The position numbers and the translations under genes are program-made. The notes under the pieces were generated by a model, which saw only the letters and a program-made list of their open reading frames with translations, was not told the DNA's origin and ran no database searches. A stretch of DNA of 64,000 nucleotides, from the NCBI GenBank assembly GCA_004431415.1, contig QPMI01000046.1:89815-153814 (forward strand). Reading direction: 5' to 3'. Positions 9,507 to 19,525 of the stretch are shown here, one piece after another. Every line of letters starts with the position of its first letter. The stretch's first letter is position 1. This stretch comes from Cyanophora paradoxa (Eukaryota; Glaucocystophyceae; Cyanophorales; Cyanophoraceae).

Positions 9507-10295
9507 ATGCGGCGGCCGAGGCGGCCGCGGGGCCGCAGGCGGCGGCCCCGTGGTGGGCGGCGGTCGCGGCGGCCCAGGCGCAGGGGGTCGCGGCGGGCGT
9601 GCCCCGCCTGCGGCGTGCACTGGGTCCAGGCGGCGTCCGACTCGTGCCTCGCCTGCCGCCTCGGCCGCGATGCGGCCCCGCGCTTCGGCGACCCGGGGCG
9701 GCACGCCGAGGAGGCTGCTGCCGTCGGGGATGCCCTCGCGGCCTCCGCCTGGCGCCCCGTCTCCCCCGACATCGTCTTTGCGGCGCGCGGCTCCTGTGCC
9801 CCCGGGAAAGGCGCCCTCTACCTCCCCGATTTCGTCTTCTCCCTCCCGCACGCTATCTTCTGCCTCGACATCCTCACCAACTGCCACCGCGACGAGCCCC
9901 CCAGCTTCCGCGAGATGCGCGAGGACACCTACCAGAGCCTCACCACAATGGAGCGCCCCGTCGTCTTCCTGTACACCAACTTCGGCTCCTACTTGACCGC
10001 CGGCGCCCGCCTGCGACGTCAGGAGGACCCTCCCGGCACACGCTCTCTGCCATTTCGACCCCCCCCTATGCACTCGCCCGCCGCGCCGCTGAGAGGAAGC
10101 CTCAGCATCAATTACCCCCACATCTTCGTTCGTCAGCTGGAGGAGTCGGGCCTCCTCGCGGCCCTGCGCGCCCGCCCGCCCCGCCGCATCGTCATCGGAA
10201 GCTTCAAATCCTCCGCCGCGGCCGCGGCCGCCGCCTTCCCCAGCCTCCTCGCTCTCGGTGCCGAGGTTCAGCTAGCCGAGGTTGAGCTAGATTAG
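9507..10295 (+). CDS. Protein with a CxxC pair, unidentified
   Basis: The frame is open from ATG 9507 to a TAG at 10293-10295. The first 30 residues are Arg-rich and may be a wrong start. Then CPACGVHW and CLACRLG suggest a four-Cys zinc site. The middle (9760-10000) is convincing globular sequence containing LPHAIFCLDILTNC and RPVVFLYTNF. 10010-10085 is Pro/Arg-rich and could be an intron (GTCAGGAG start). The last exon reads INYPHIFVRQLEESGLL and PRRIVIGSFK and ends with an acidic tail. No family recognised. Confidence 0.5.
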   Translation: MRRPRRPRGRRRRPRGGRRSRRPRRRGSRRACPACGVHWVQAASDSCLACRLGRDAAPRFGDPGRHAEEAAAVGDALAASAWRPVSPDIVFAARGSCAPGKGALYLPDFVFSLPHAIFCLDILTNCHRDEPPSFREMREDTYQSLTTMERPVVFLYTNFGSYLTAGARLRRQEDPPGTRSLPFRPPPMHSPAAPLRGSLSINYPHIFVRQLEESGLLAALRARPPRRIVIGSFKSSAAAAAAAFPSLLALGAEVQLAEVELD

Positions 10296-10312
10296 AGCCT
10301 TCTCCATTCATT

Positions 10313-10560
10313 CACGGCACATAAACAGCCCCTGTAAAGAAGGGATACCAGCGGGCGAGGACCCGGGCCCACCACGCGTGGGTCTCCGCCTCGGGCTCCT
10401 CCACGAGCGGCATGATGAATGCGGCAAGGGCGGGGGGCGGCGCAGGGTAGATCCCGTCCACGAGCGGAGCGCTGGGGGCCGGCCGAGTCGGAGAGCCTCT
10501 TCGGCGCCGTGCGGGCCAGCAGGCAGCAGTAGTTTAATGCCGTGTGATATCAAAACCAAT
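10313..10560 (-). CDS. Short 3' exon with a WW-containing motif
   Basis: The minus-strand frame reads VDGIYPAPPPALAAFIMPLV, an acidic stretch, HAWWARVLARWYPFF and GAVYVP, then TGA at 10315-10313. Residue choice is protein-like from about 10465 down; the 5' part and start are unresolved. The Trp-Trp motif resembles that of the gene at 11676-12285. Function unknown. Confidence 0.4.
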
Positions 10561-10632
10561 CGCGTCACCTGCACCTCCCACTTTTTCCCAGCCAATATTA
10601 TCCATGACCGCAACGGCCGCTGGGCGGGGCGT

Positions 10633-10908
10633 TTAAGTCGACCTGCGCCTACGGCACTTGCGGCTCTGGACGGCGGCCTTCTCCATAATCGCTTCCTCGG
10701 CCGGCTCGAGTGCGCTCATCAGCTCCCTCTCGCGCCGCTCCTCCTTGATCTGGACGTGGGTCCTGCGCCGCTTCTTCTCGGGCGTGGGGGCGCGGGGGTC
10801 CTGGTCCTCGCACTCGGGGCGGGCGTTCGGGCGGTCGCAGTAGTAGCTGACGACGACGGGCCCGGCGCCGGCACTGCGGCGTTTGGCCTGGAGTTTGGCG
10901 GCGTCCAT
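10633..10908 (-). CDS. Small basic nuclear-type protein, 91 residues
   Basis: ATG 10908-10906 to a stop at 10633. It begins MDAAKLQAKRRSAGAG, has a Tyr-Tyr-Cys motif, then EKKRRRTHVQIKEERRERE, a long charged helix with a good nuclear-localisation pattern, and ends RKCRRRRST. The frame is also open upstream through low-complexity sequence, so an earlier exon is possible. It lies tail-to-tail with the gene at 10313-10560. No known family. Confidence 0.45.
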   Translation of the reverse strand: MDAAKLQAKRRSAGAGPVVVSYYCDRPNARPECEDQDPRAPTPEKKRRRTHVQIKEERRERELMSALEPAEEAIMEKAAVQSRKCRRRRST

Positions 10909-11166
10909 GCGGGCGAGGAGGCGGAGGGGAGTCAGGACGCGGGCGGGGTTGGGGCGGCAGCGGCCGCGGCGGCCGCGGCGACGGCGGCGGCCTCGAAGGC
11001 CGGCCCTGGCGCGGCGGCCCCGGCAGCCCCGGCAGCCCCGGCAGCCCGGCAGCTCCGGCCCCAGCCCCGGCCCGGCAGCAGTTGTGGGTGGCCCGATCCT
11101 GCAGCTGTGGCAGCAGGCCGCGGCGCCCGCTTCCACAACCATTGAGATCCTGCGACAAGCAGCCGT

Positions 11167-11309
11167 CGTTGGGCGGGCACGACAGCGTCCGTCAGCGAGG
11201 TCCAGCGTGGCTTGGCGGCGAGCCTGGCCGTCTCGATGTACATCGCCATGTCGGAGTCCTACCAGCTGCTGCTTGCGGGCGGGGCCACGCCGCAGCTGGA
11301 GGAGCAGGA

Positions 11310-11351
<42 letters not shown>

Positions 11352-11628
11352 ACCGACGGGCAGCGCGGCTGCGGGCGCGGTCCCGCAGCCGGGGGAGGAG
11401 GCGGCGTCGGTGGCACCCCCCCGGCCGCGCGCCACGGAGTGCGTCAAATGCCGGGAGCGCCTCCCCGCGGTGGCCCTGGTCCCGTGCCGCCACGTCCCCG
11501 TCTGTGTCGAGTGCTGGGGCCCGCACGTGGCCGGGCGCACCTTCAGCGACGAGGGGGCGGGCATCGCCTGCCCCCACCCCGGCTGCGGCCTCCGCGTCGA
11601 CGGCGCGCTTGTCGTGGTCCTGCCTTAG
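11167..11628 (+). CDS. RING-finger protein, 3' exon
   Basis: The frame ends at a TAG at 11626-11628. After a helical segment (SMYIAMSESYQLLLAGG, start ATG possibly 11236) comes a polyalanine run on a GCG repeat (11308-11350), then a C3HC4-type RING: CVKCRERLPAVALVPCRHVP, VCVECW, and a final CPHPGC pair. The PCRH spacing is that of IAP/MEX-type RING E3 ubiquitin ligases. An upstream exon around 11080-11150 (GGPILQLWQQAAAPASTTIE) fits but I could not phase the join. With two F-box genes in the same 12 kb this island has a ubiquitin flavour. Confidence 0.65.
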
Positions 11629-11644
11629 GCAGCTGCAGCGCGTG

Positions 11645-11663
11645 GTGTGTGTGTGTGTGTGTA
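11645..11663. repeat. GT dinucleotide microsatellite
   Basis: Uninterrupted GTGTGT run just after the RING gene stop, in its probable 3' untranslated region. Confidence 0.9.
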
Positions 11664-11675
11664 TTTAATTTTCCA

Positions 11676-12285
11676 CTACAACACGGCGCTAGCTAGAAGC
11701 ATCGATATCCGCTCTTCTTCGGCCGTGGCCCGCTCGAACTCCTGGCGCTCTTCCGCTGCCCTCGGCCCGTCATCGTCGTCGACTGTACCGGAACCAAGGA
11801 GGCGGTGCAGGCGGTCGATGCTCACGGGTTTGTGGGGTAGGCCGTAGAGCAGGTGCCTGATGATGAACTGGCGCTCCTCAAGGAGGCGCTGAATGCGGGC
11901 GGGCGGCCGGCTGGAGTGTATCGCTTCCACCGCCCGCGGGCTCAGGAGGGTGGCGGAAGGGTGGCGCCACCCGACGTCCAGGGCGGACCACCACGCCCCC
12001 GGGTTCGCCCGAATGAGGCTCGCGATGAGGGGCGTGCCCCACCTTTTCCGGCCGCCGAGCCGGGGGAGCCCGGGGGGGGGCCGGGGGGGGCCGCAGGGGG
12101 CCCGCCGGGGGGCCGGGGAGCCCGGGGGGGGGCCGTGAGGCCCGCCGGGGCCCGGGGAGCCCGGGGGGGGCCATGGGGCCCGCCGGGGGGCGACTGGTTC
12201 AGCCCCGCTGTGAAGGTCGACGGGTTGCGCACCGAGTAGCCTTTCGCAGTGCCAGGCTCCTTGGGCTGAATGGCTGCACAGGGAA
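11676..12285 (-). CDS. Unidentified protein, C-terminal exon plus a probable 5' exon
   Basis: The last exon runs from about 12048 to a stop at 11676. It reads TPLIASLIRANPGAWWSALD, then a helical region (RIQRLLEERQFIIRHLLYGL), an Asp run and an acidic helix. The preceding intron (about 12239-12050) is a pure C-rich (minus strand) tract with a GTGCG donor. A short upstream exon ends at about 12240 (IQPKEPGTAKGYS). The Trp-Trp and Gln-Phe-Ile-Ile motifs echo the genes at 8458, 10313 and 7206, hinting at a small local family. No function can be assigned. Confidence 0.45.
12060..12180. repeat. Poly-G/CCGGGG low-complexity tract
   Basis: Runs of 8-10 G separated by CC or CCGCC. Read on the minus strand it lies inside the C-rich intron of the gene at 11676-12285. 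Confidence 0.8.
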
Positions 12286-12439
12286 TTAGGCAGGAGACTT
12301 TCTGAAGATTCCGTTGTGATTCACCTAGGTGTCCTCGGATCTGTTGTAATTCGCGAATCTGTCAGCTCGCGAATTCTAATAATAAAAAAACTAAGCTTCA
12401 AGTTCCAAGGCACCTCGAAAAGAGGCATGAACTGCTGGT

Positions 12440-15035
12440 GCTGGTGCTCTAGACAGTACCTGCAGCATCCCGCTCAGTCCTGGATCCAAAAACGCGACGA
12501 ACACTCAAACGGACAAAGTCGTCTGCCAAGTAGGGCTTTCGTCCCATAGGCCGAAGCGCGTGTTGGCAGTTGGATCGAAAGGAGTGCCCGGTTTAGATGT
12601 CGAAGCGGTGGCCGGATACGCTCGAAGATTGTACTGGAGCTCCCTAGGCTTTTGTAAGGTATCATAACGGAGCGGACAAAGCAAGAGCTGACCCGGCGAT
12701 GTGCCCTAGCCACCTTGGGAACGCCGAACCACCCGCCTTCACGTTCGGATAAAAAACAGAACTTGAATCGGGTAGAGTACGGCCTGGATGGCAAGGCTCG
12801 ACACGCCGAAAACAGAAACATGCATCTACTCGACACTAGATGCGTACCAGTCTCTGATTTAAAAATCGGGTAGTTCGCGGCAGTGGAATGCCGCTCCCTG
12901 CATCGAAAATCGAATGCATTAATTCTCGTTGGTAGAGAAAAGAGTTTCGTGTAGCAAGCCTACGGACCCGAACCACTTGCTGAAGCCGAGTGCGAAATCT
13001 GCCACAATTGCAATGCGATATTGATGGGAAAACACAAAGCCAGGACAGAGAAGACGCACTATCCAATCCAGGGGCCGCGACCTTGTTCCAGCTCGGATCG
13101 TACGTTGTTGCGAGCTGCGATATAACTCAGAGTGCGCCATGCTTTTCGATTACGGTCGAAAACTGTGCGCACTGAAAACAAGCCTGTTGTAGAAGAAGAA
13201 GAACGCAAAGATGTCAAAGATGGCTTTCAAAAAAAGCGGGACAGAGGACAGAGGTGAAACACGGGACAGAGGTGAGCTCACCGTCTGTGACATCCGTACG
13301 CCGAATCCTGCACATGGTTTAAGTAGAGCTCTGTGCAGATCGCAAGCTTTTCGTACCTCAGGCACCACTGGAGTGCAGAATTCGAAGTCGCGTCGGCGTG
13401 GGTTATCACCGAGAAAACCAAGAGAGGAAAGGCACGCACTGCATCGTACACGAGAATTGGTTGATCGCATTCGACGTACACGTCAAGGGTTTTGCTTGTA
13501 GGGTCTGAATTGCGCATGCTGTGTCAAAATTCGAGAATTCGCGTGCTGGTGCAAGTTTGAAAGACAAGGGACCGACCTCGTTTGGTACCATCTACGATCA
13601 CATTTTGTTTGCAAATGCCGAAAAGCGGAAAATCCTTCGGGCGAGTCTTTCGCGGGCATGTGCATTAATTCCAATGCCGTGCTCGACTGATTTGAAGGAA
13701 ATGTGCATGTACGTGTACCTTATAAACACCGCTAACTTTCGTCGGCAGCTGGAAGGCCACCCCCACCTTCTCCTGTGCTTTGCACTCTTTCGCATACGCT
13801 GTCGTAACCGTCGTGGCGCAAGGCCAACCCTTTCCGCTGTCGCCACGATTCGATTTTACAATGGCAACCTGCAAAACCCGTACTTGGTCGAGAGACAGGC
13901 ACGATCGCGAGAGCAAAGTTCATATATATATATATATATATATATCATCATGGGCACCCGAAATTCGAGGTTGGTAGGAATCGTGTCATTAAACCCTCCG
14001 GCTGTTTTGAATCCACTCTTTGTATCCGGAAAGAAAAGTCTGAAGACCTTCATTTCGATTTTGAAACAAGTGTGCATGTACATGTCTTAGCAACGCACGT
14101 GAAGTAGACAGAAGTGATGTTGATTGGCGCATTCATGTACCGCATACTGCGCGAAGATTTGAATAAATAGTATTGGCAAATAGGCTTCTAATTAAGCATG
14201 TCATTTTAGGCTTCCGAAAGCACAATTGTAAATTTACTTACCAGTAGAAGAAATCATCTGCAAGACGTCGAAGAGCAACGATTATGGGTATGGATGCAAC
14301 CAATTTCCGAAATATCGATACTCACTTGTCGGTCCGCGGGCCTCGATGACCTTCCCATCTGCCTGGTGGGTCGCAGGTTCTCCCGTGTCCGCATCGGATA
14401 AGAGGCAGTATTGGTTGTAGCGATTTTGTGTATCCAATTCCCAGTAATTTCCAATTCGAGCTTGGTCTGCGCATGCGCATGCGCAGTGGTTATATTAAAC
14501 GTTTTTAACACAGGAGTTGCTGGAGTGAAACGGGGCTAGGCGCACGCATGTAGTAGCTGCTCTCTTGCGAACTTTTCGTCAATCCCGCCGGTTCGCCGCC
14601 GGCCTTAGTGCCATCTCCCTTCAAGTAAGTCGAGATGATTGGCTTGTCGCCTGGTGCGCCGTCCGAGAAGCGGATGCCTGGTCGGCCCTGAACACCACTG
14701 CGCCGTCGCAATGCGCCAGCCAGATGAGCTATCGTCTAGAAAACCAAATTCTCGCGCTCCTCTATGTTCGCGCGCTCCTCTATGTTCGGAAGCTTATGCA
14801 TGTTCGGAAGCATTTGCACGATGCACGGGCACAGAATTCGAAGCAAGATCTAGATCTAGAGGACGCACACGGGGCCCATGTCTCCAGCTGTGCGGGGATC
14901 TTGACCCGCCGCCGCGTGCGAGACGGACAACACGAACGCCGACGCGACGAAGATCGCCAAGATGATCGAGGCCAGGCCGCTGGGCCGCGGCCGGCCGGCG
15001 ACCACGCGCCGGCAGGAGCCGGGCGCGCCCGCCAT
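12440..15035 (-). CDS. Truncated inverted paralogue of the giant receptor gene
   Basis: Exons matched one by one to the gene at 39786: 15035-14869 (signal peptide), 14697-14546, 14466-14326, 14257-14242 (16-base micro-exon), 14015-13958 (extra exon), 13868-13737, 13634-13577, 13504-13440, 13367-13357 (11-base micro-exon), 13307-13282, then from 13171 to about 13070. Phases agree. The signal peptide is SIILAIFVASAFVLSVSHA; shared blocks include VQGRPGIRFSDGAPGDKP and VKSNRGDSGKGW. Beyond 13070 homology fades but stays visible to about 12450. The REJ modules, membrane span and FN3 tail are missing. It may be a secreted short version or a decaying fragment; I see no clean stop. Confidence 0.7.
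13921..13946. repeat. AT dinucleotide microsatellite
   Basis: TA/AT run in an intron of the minus-strand paralogue. A second short TATATA run lies at 24777-24795. Confidence 0.9.
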
Positions 15036-15200
15036 GGACGTGCGAGACCTCCGCCGATCAAGCCGCGCGCACTCCAACGCACGCGGGCCTGCAGCCAGCT
15101 ACAGCTGCCCTAAGCCTGCTCAGCAGCTGCAGCTGCAGCTGATGCAGCTGATGTCGATATAAGGGGAGCGAACGCCCACGAGTTGCAGGGACCGTCGCAC
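15036..15200 (-). promoter_or_regulatory. 5' flank conserved with the giant gene
   Basis: On the minus strand, the sequence upstream of the paralogue start matches 39600-39785 upstream of the giant gene: TGCGTTGGAGTGCGCGCGGC, GATCGGCGGAGG, a CTGCAG/CAGCTG-rich block, TATCGACATCAG and CGACGGTCCCTGCA occur in the same order. The duplication therefore included about 150 bases of promoter, so both copies may share regulation. TTATATCGACATCAG is a candidate core element. Confidence 0.55.
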
Positions 15201-16480
15201 GGGCCAGTCTAGGCTAGGGCCGCTAGGCTACCCGACGACCTCTTACCGCACTACGGTAGTACCGTAGAGTCGGCGTAGACCCGTAGTACTGTACGTTCAA
15301 CGGTTCTCGACTCTGAGAGACTCTGAGATCTGCAGGCCGCCTGACTCTAGAGGCTGCAGCTGAGGCCGTACCGCCGGCCCGCCGCGGCCGCCGGGCTTCT
15401 ACTAGGCTAGCTTCTATCTTCGTACGCCGTGACGGTAGACTATCTACTAGTACTACGCCGTGTGACGGTACTACCGTTACAGTACCGTAATATAAGATGT
15501 CTAGACTCTAGAGTGTCTAGAGACTGTGGCCGGTAATTCACCAAAAAACATATTTCGGCAAAACCTGAAAAATGTGCCAAGATTGTGGTTCGTCGCCGAG
15601 TCGGCATCATATTTTCGGCAACACATGTACAGCCAGTCCGCCTAGGCGGCGGGTACGTTGATCCCTCTTCTGCCATACATCTGCACAATTCTGGCACAAT
15701 TTATAATTACAGCCGCTGAGCAATTACTAGTACAGTAGTAGTACTCAGTGATTGGTCATAGTCTGGTACCGGTATAGCTGGCCGAGGCTGCTGGACGAAT
15801 GGGCTGCTCCCAATGTAACCAATCCCGGAGTCCGTGCTTTTTCGCGCGTCCGACGGTCTGATCATGATTATCACTGAGTATTGGTGCGATCATCGGATTC
15901 GGTCAATTTCGGTGGAATCGGTGCACGTGACCGCGCGCCGCGTACGGGCGGCGGCGTACCGTGCATGACTCAGTGACGGACCGGGACCTCGGTGACTCGG
16001 CGTCGAGTCGGCGACGAGTACTAGTCGGCGACTCGGCGTGTGCAGCTGCAGCCTGCAGCCTGCAGCTGCAGGCTGCAGCCTGCAGGGCCATGTCACCGGC
16101 CCATGTGCACGTGCAGGCTGCAGCCTGCAGCTGGCCATGGCCATGGCTGCCGCAGTGCAGCCTGCGCTGGCAGCGCTTCTAGATCTCCGAGGCTCAGGGG
16201 GCTGACAGGGGCCCGGCTTCAAAAAAGCTTCGGGGCAACTTAAGCTTGGCAAGTTCGGGCCCGCGCCGCCGCGCGCGCGCGACTCCGGATCCCCGGGCCG
16301 CGAGGGCTGCCAGCATTATGGCAGCATAGCGCGTGGCGGGCGCAGCGCTAGCTATATAGCAGCCTGCGGCCGCGCGCAGCTACTAGCTCCGTATATACGC
16401 GGCCCGCGAGCGCCCGGCCTCGCCGCGGCCGAGTCGTTCCCTCGAGCTCGCGCTCGCGGCCCCGCCCCTCGCGATCGTCC
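15201..16480. other. Non-coding low-complexity spacer
   Basis: No gene that I can support. It holds short palindromic words (CTAG, TAGTAC, CTGCAG, GCTGCAGCCTGCAG) in dense runs, notably 16035-16140, and one copy of a repeat end at 15510-15548 that also forms the terminal inverted repeats of the MITE at 36485-36832. Confidence 0.6.
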
Positions 16481-16613
16481 GCGCGCCGTGCGAGGAATCG
16501 CCGAGGACACGGACGTGATCCTGAGCTCGATCACTCGCGCGATTGCAGCGCGCGCGGACGCAGCTGCAGCCTCAATCGCGAGAGGTCCATCGGCCGTCGC
16601 TGTGCCACGTCCG

Positions 16614-17560
16614 ATGCCTCGCGGCGCACGATTGCAGTTGGCAAAGAGCTCGAGCGGGTGCATGCGGCTTTGCGGCGCCGACGGCGACGCCGAGCGCAGC
16701 GGCTCGCCGCCTCTGGCCGAGGACGCGTGGCCGCGGGGCGCGGCGCTGGAGGCGGAGCGGGCGGCGCTGCTGCAGCGAGTGCGCGGGGCCCGGGGCGCTG
16801 CAACAGGGGAAGCCCGTCCTTTGGAAGAAGACTTCGCTTGCCCTCGCCGCCGACGACGTCCTCAAGCGCGGCGGCCTCCTTGACAAGCTTCTCAAGCTCG
16901 AAGCCGTAAGCGGCCCGCCCCGCTCCTAGCTCCCGTACCTTCCTCCCCTTCCCTCCCGCTCTTAGCACACCCCCCCCCCCCCCCCCCCCTCCCCCCCACA
17001 CACACCTCGGGCCGCCCTCCCGCGGCCGCCCCGTCCCGCCCCGGCCGCCCCGCTACCTCCCTCCCCTCGAGCTCCACCCTCCCTCCCTCCCTCCCCCCTC
17101 TTCTCCCCCCCCTCCTAGGCCGCCCCTACCCCTAGGCCGACCCCTACCCTAGGCCGCCCCTATAGCTACCCTAGACCGCCCCTACGTCGCCCCCTACCCC
17201 TAGGCCGCCCCCTACCCCTAGGCCGCCCCCTAGGCCGCCCCCTACCGGTAGGGGTAGGGGGCGGCCTAGGGGTAGGGTAGGGGGCGGCCTAGGGGTAGCT
17301 ATAGGGGCCGGCCTAGGGGGCGGCCTAGGGGTAGGGGTCGGCCTAGGGGTAGGGGGCGACCTAGGGGGCGGCCTAGGGGTTATTAAAGGGGCCGACCTAG
17401 GGGTAGGCCTACCCCTAGGCCGCCCCCTACCCTTAGGCCTACCCCAACGCGGAGGTGGACACGGAGTCCCGCGCCTCTCGCGCCCGCACTGCGCCCCGCG
17501 CCAAGACCGACTACGTGCCCACTGAGGAAGCCGAGATCGTCGAATTCGAAGCAGCTAGCT
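16614..17560 (+). CDS. Unidentified helical protein with a repeat-filled intron
   Basis: Exon A starts at ATG 16614 (or 16662) and ends at 16778 (ALLQR). Exon B is 16807-16905 (GKPVLWKKTSLALAADDVLK, RGGLLDKLLKLEA) with a GTAAGC donor; the A-B join is phase 0. A third exon near 17447-17560 reads VDTESRASRARTAP, DYVPTEEAEIVEFEA. The intron between (16906-17446) holds a run of about 20 C and a large CCCTAGG palindrome. A lysine-rich terminal exon (19238-19299) could be its last exon, which would place the decayed coding region at 17.6-19.1 kb inside an intron. No domain recognised. Confidence 0.45.
17115..17445. repeat. CCCTAGGCCGCC array folding into a long palindrome
   Basis: The left arm (17115-17245) is built of CCTAGGCCGCCCCTA and CCCTACCCCTAGGCCG units; the right arm (17246-17400) is the same units inverted (GGTAGGGGTAGGGGGCGGCC); a short C-rich arm follows at 17401-17445. 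CCCTA/TAGGG is telomere-like, but the units are degenerate and interrupted, so an interstitial telomere is only one option. It could form a cruciform. Confidence 0.8.
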
Positions 17561-17632
17561 CTCTCTCACTGTTCTATGGTTTGTGCGCTCTAGCACCCCG
17601 CGCGACGTTCGCAGAGTCCTTCTGGCAACTAA

Positions 17633-19102
17633 GCATCATCTTCGACACCCGCGGAACGGTTTCGGGTCGCCGCTGACGTCGCCTTCGCTCCGAGCCGACG
17701 AACCCGCGAGGTCCGAGCCGATTCGCTGCGCCGTGCTCTCACAGGCTCTCCGCAGCATTTCACGGGGAGAACATACCTTCTCATACATTCGCGCACTGCG
17801 CCCTCGCCCGTCGCCTTCGCGCGGACCAGCTGCAGATCCTGTCAACGCAACCGCGACGTTTCGGTTTCCGGCGCCGGCGCGTATTCCGGCCTCACCCGTC
17901 GCCCTGATTCTTTCGGCAGTGCTTCGGAAGTCCTTACTGACGTTCTGAGTGCCATTAAGCTCGCCGGCGCGAGCCGTGTTCCTGACCTGCTCATTCGCAA
18001 AATCCGTACCGGGATCTGTCCCGCGCAATACGTACCGGGATTTGTTCCGCGATTCTCATACCGGGATCAGTCCCGCGACGCTCCTGCGCAGACGCTTACG
18101 CTCATCCCATTCGCGCGCAAGCCTCGTACAGGGAACCGTCCCGCGCAACGCTTTCCCCTGCGCAGTTGCACGAATCTGACCCCCTAACCACTCGCCCTCG
18201 TCCCGCCTGACTCCCTCACGGCCTCTTGCCGTCCCGCCCTGCGCCACGCCGCGCAGTCCGAGACGATTCGGTCTACCCTTTACGACATCTGGTGTCTTGT
18301 ACCCCCTTCCGCGCCCAGCGCCCACCCCCCCTCGGCATTATCTGCCTTTCGCCCCCTGTCTGCCCCGCTCCACCAGAGCTCCTCCAGCTCCAGCTCGGGC
18401 TACACGAGCAGCTCCAGCAGCTCTTCGTCCTCCTCCTCAAGCCGCGGTGAGCGCGAGCGCCGCCGTAAACGACGGGATCGCAGAGACAAGCGCCACGGCA
18501 AGAGGTCGAGCAAGAAGTCCCGCACCAGCCGCAGGGTCGCCGCCGCCCCGGGCGCCGCCGCCCCCGACGCCGCCGCCAACGCCGCCGCCAACGCCAACGT
18601 CCGTGCTGACGTCGACGCCAACGCCGACGCTGGCGCCCCACCCTCTTCTGCAAGGCCGGCTCCTCCCGTCCGCGACCGGCAACCTCACCCAGCGGCGATC
18701 CCAGCCTACTTCAACGCCTCGCAGGACCCGCTGCCCTTTCCCGCGCTTCAGTACGCTTATGACGCTGACGGTCGCCTCGGGATTTTAGTTCCGCACGAAG
18801 AGAACGAAGGGGAGATCGGCGACCCCGTGCTGGCCTACGCAGCCGCGGCCTTCGGGATACCCCGCTCCGTCCTCCGTCCCGCGCCGACGATGACATCCGC
18901 GCCATCAACCAGCGAGCTGGGCCGTTTGGCGTCGTTCTGGCAGCGGGGATGGACAATGTCTACGCCCAGTGCCTCGCGATCGACGTCATGACAGCCTGCA
19001 GCTGCAACGAGCGTCTCGAGGGCCTGGAGAACGACTTCAACGCCCTTCGAGCTGCCACCCCTCCCGCCCCCCTATTTGCTCCGCCGCCGCCTCTTTATAA
19101 TT
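17633..19102 (+). pseudogene. Decayed coding region with one stop and one frame change
   Basis: One frame is protein-like from 17633 to a TAA at about 18186 (VLTDVLSAIKLAGASRVPDL, then LLIRKIRTGICPAQ). The same frame continues after the stop (QSETIRSTLYDIWCLV), through a Ser run and a Lys/Arg/Ser-rich stretch, a polyalanine/Asn stretch and a globular part (FPALQYAYDADGRLGILVP). Near 18875 the coding frame changes and runs on (AINQRAGPFGVVLAAGMDNV) to a TAG at 19100-19102. The layout (long, interrupted, SR-rich, near repeats) suggests a retroelement gag-like or other mobile protein in decay, but I recognise no signature and no polymerase follows. Confidence 0.45.
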
Positions 19103-19237
19103 AGATCCGCCCGCTGAGCTAAGCCTGGTGCTTTCTAGCGCCCGGCCACTGCACGCCCACTCGCTCTAGTATCTTAAGAGGGCGTGTACAACAGCTGATC
19201 GACGACGATGCTGATCATGACCTTCGAATTCGCTCGC

Positions 19238-19299
19238 AGGCGAGCACGACGTCGCCCCCCAAGGCCAAGAAGCCCGTCCCCAAGAAGCCCAAGAAGTGA
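19238..19299 (+). CDS. Lysine-rich terminal exon
   Basis: After a CAG acceptor at 19235-19237 the frame reads ASTTSPPKAKKPVPKKPKK and stop. This is a histone-tail-like basic end. It may complete the gene at 16614-17560. The remaining stretch to 19525 shows a GGAGTC microsatellite (19308-19332) and no gene. Confidence 0.45.
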
Positions 19300-19525
19300 A
19301 CGCGTCGTAGTCGGAGTCGGAGTCGGAGTCGGAGTTTTACCTTCGCACCTTTTCAATTTTACCTGCGCCTTCGCGCGCGTGCACTTTTCACCTTTTCACC
19401 TTTCATTTAACCTGTACAGCAGAGCTAGCAGAGCTGCTAGCGCTGTTTCAAGCAGATGTCACAGTATACAGTACCAGAGCAGTACTATTTGGACAGTATC
19501 CTGATATCAACATGACATTATATAT

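Noticed and set aside
14565-15162. Plus-strand proteins antisense to the paralogue's first exon
   Set aside because: The minus strand encodes a signal peptide conserved with the giant gene; the plus frames are its mirror image.
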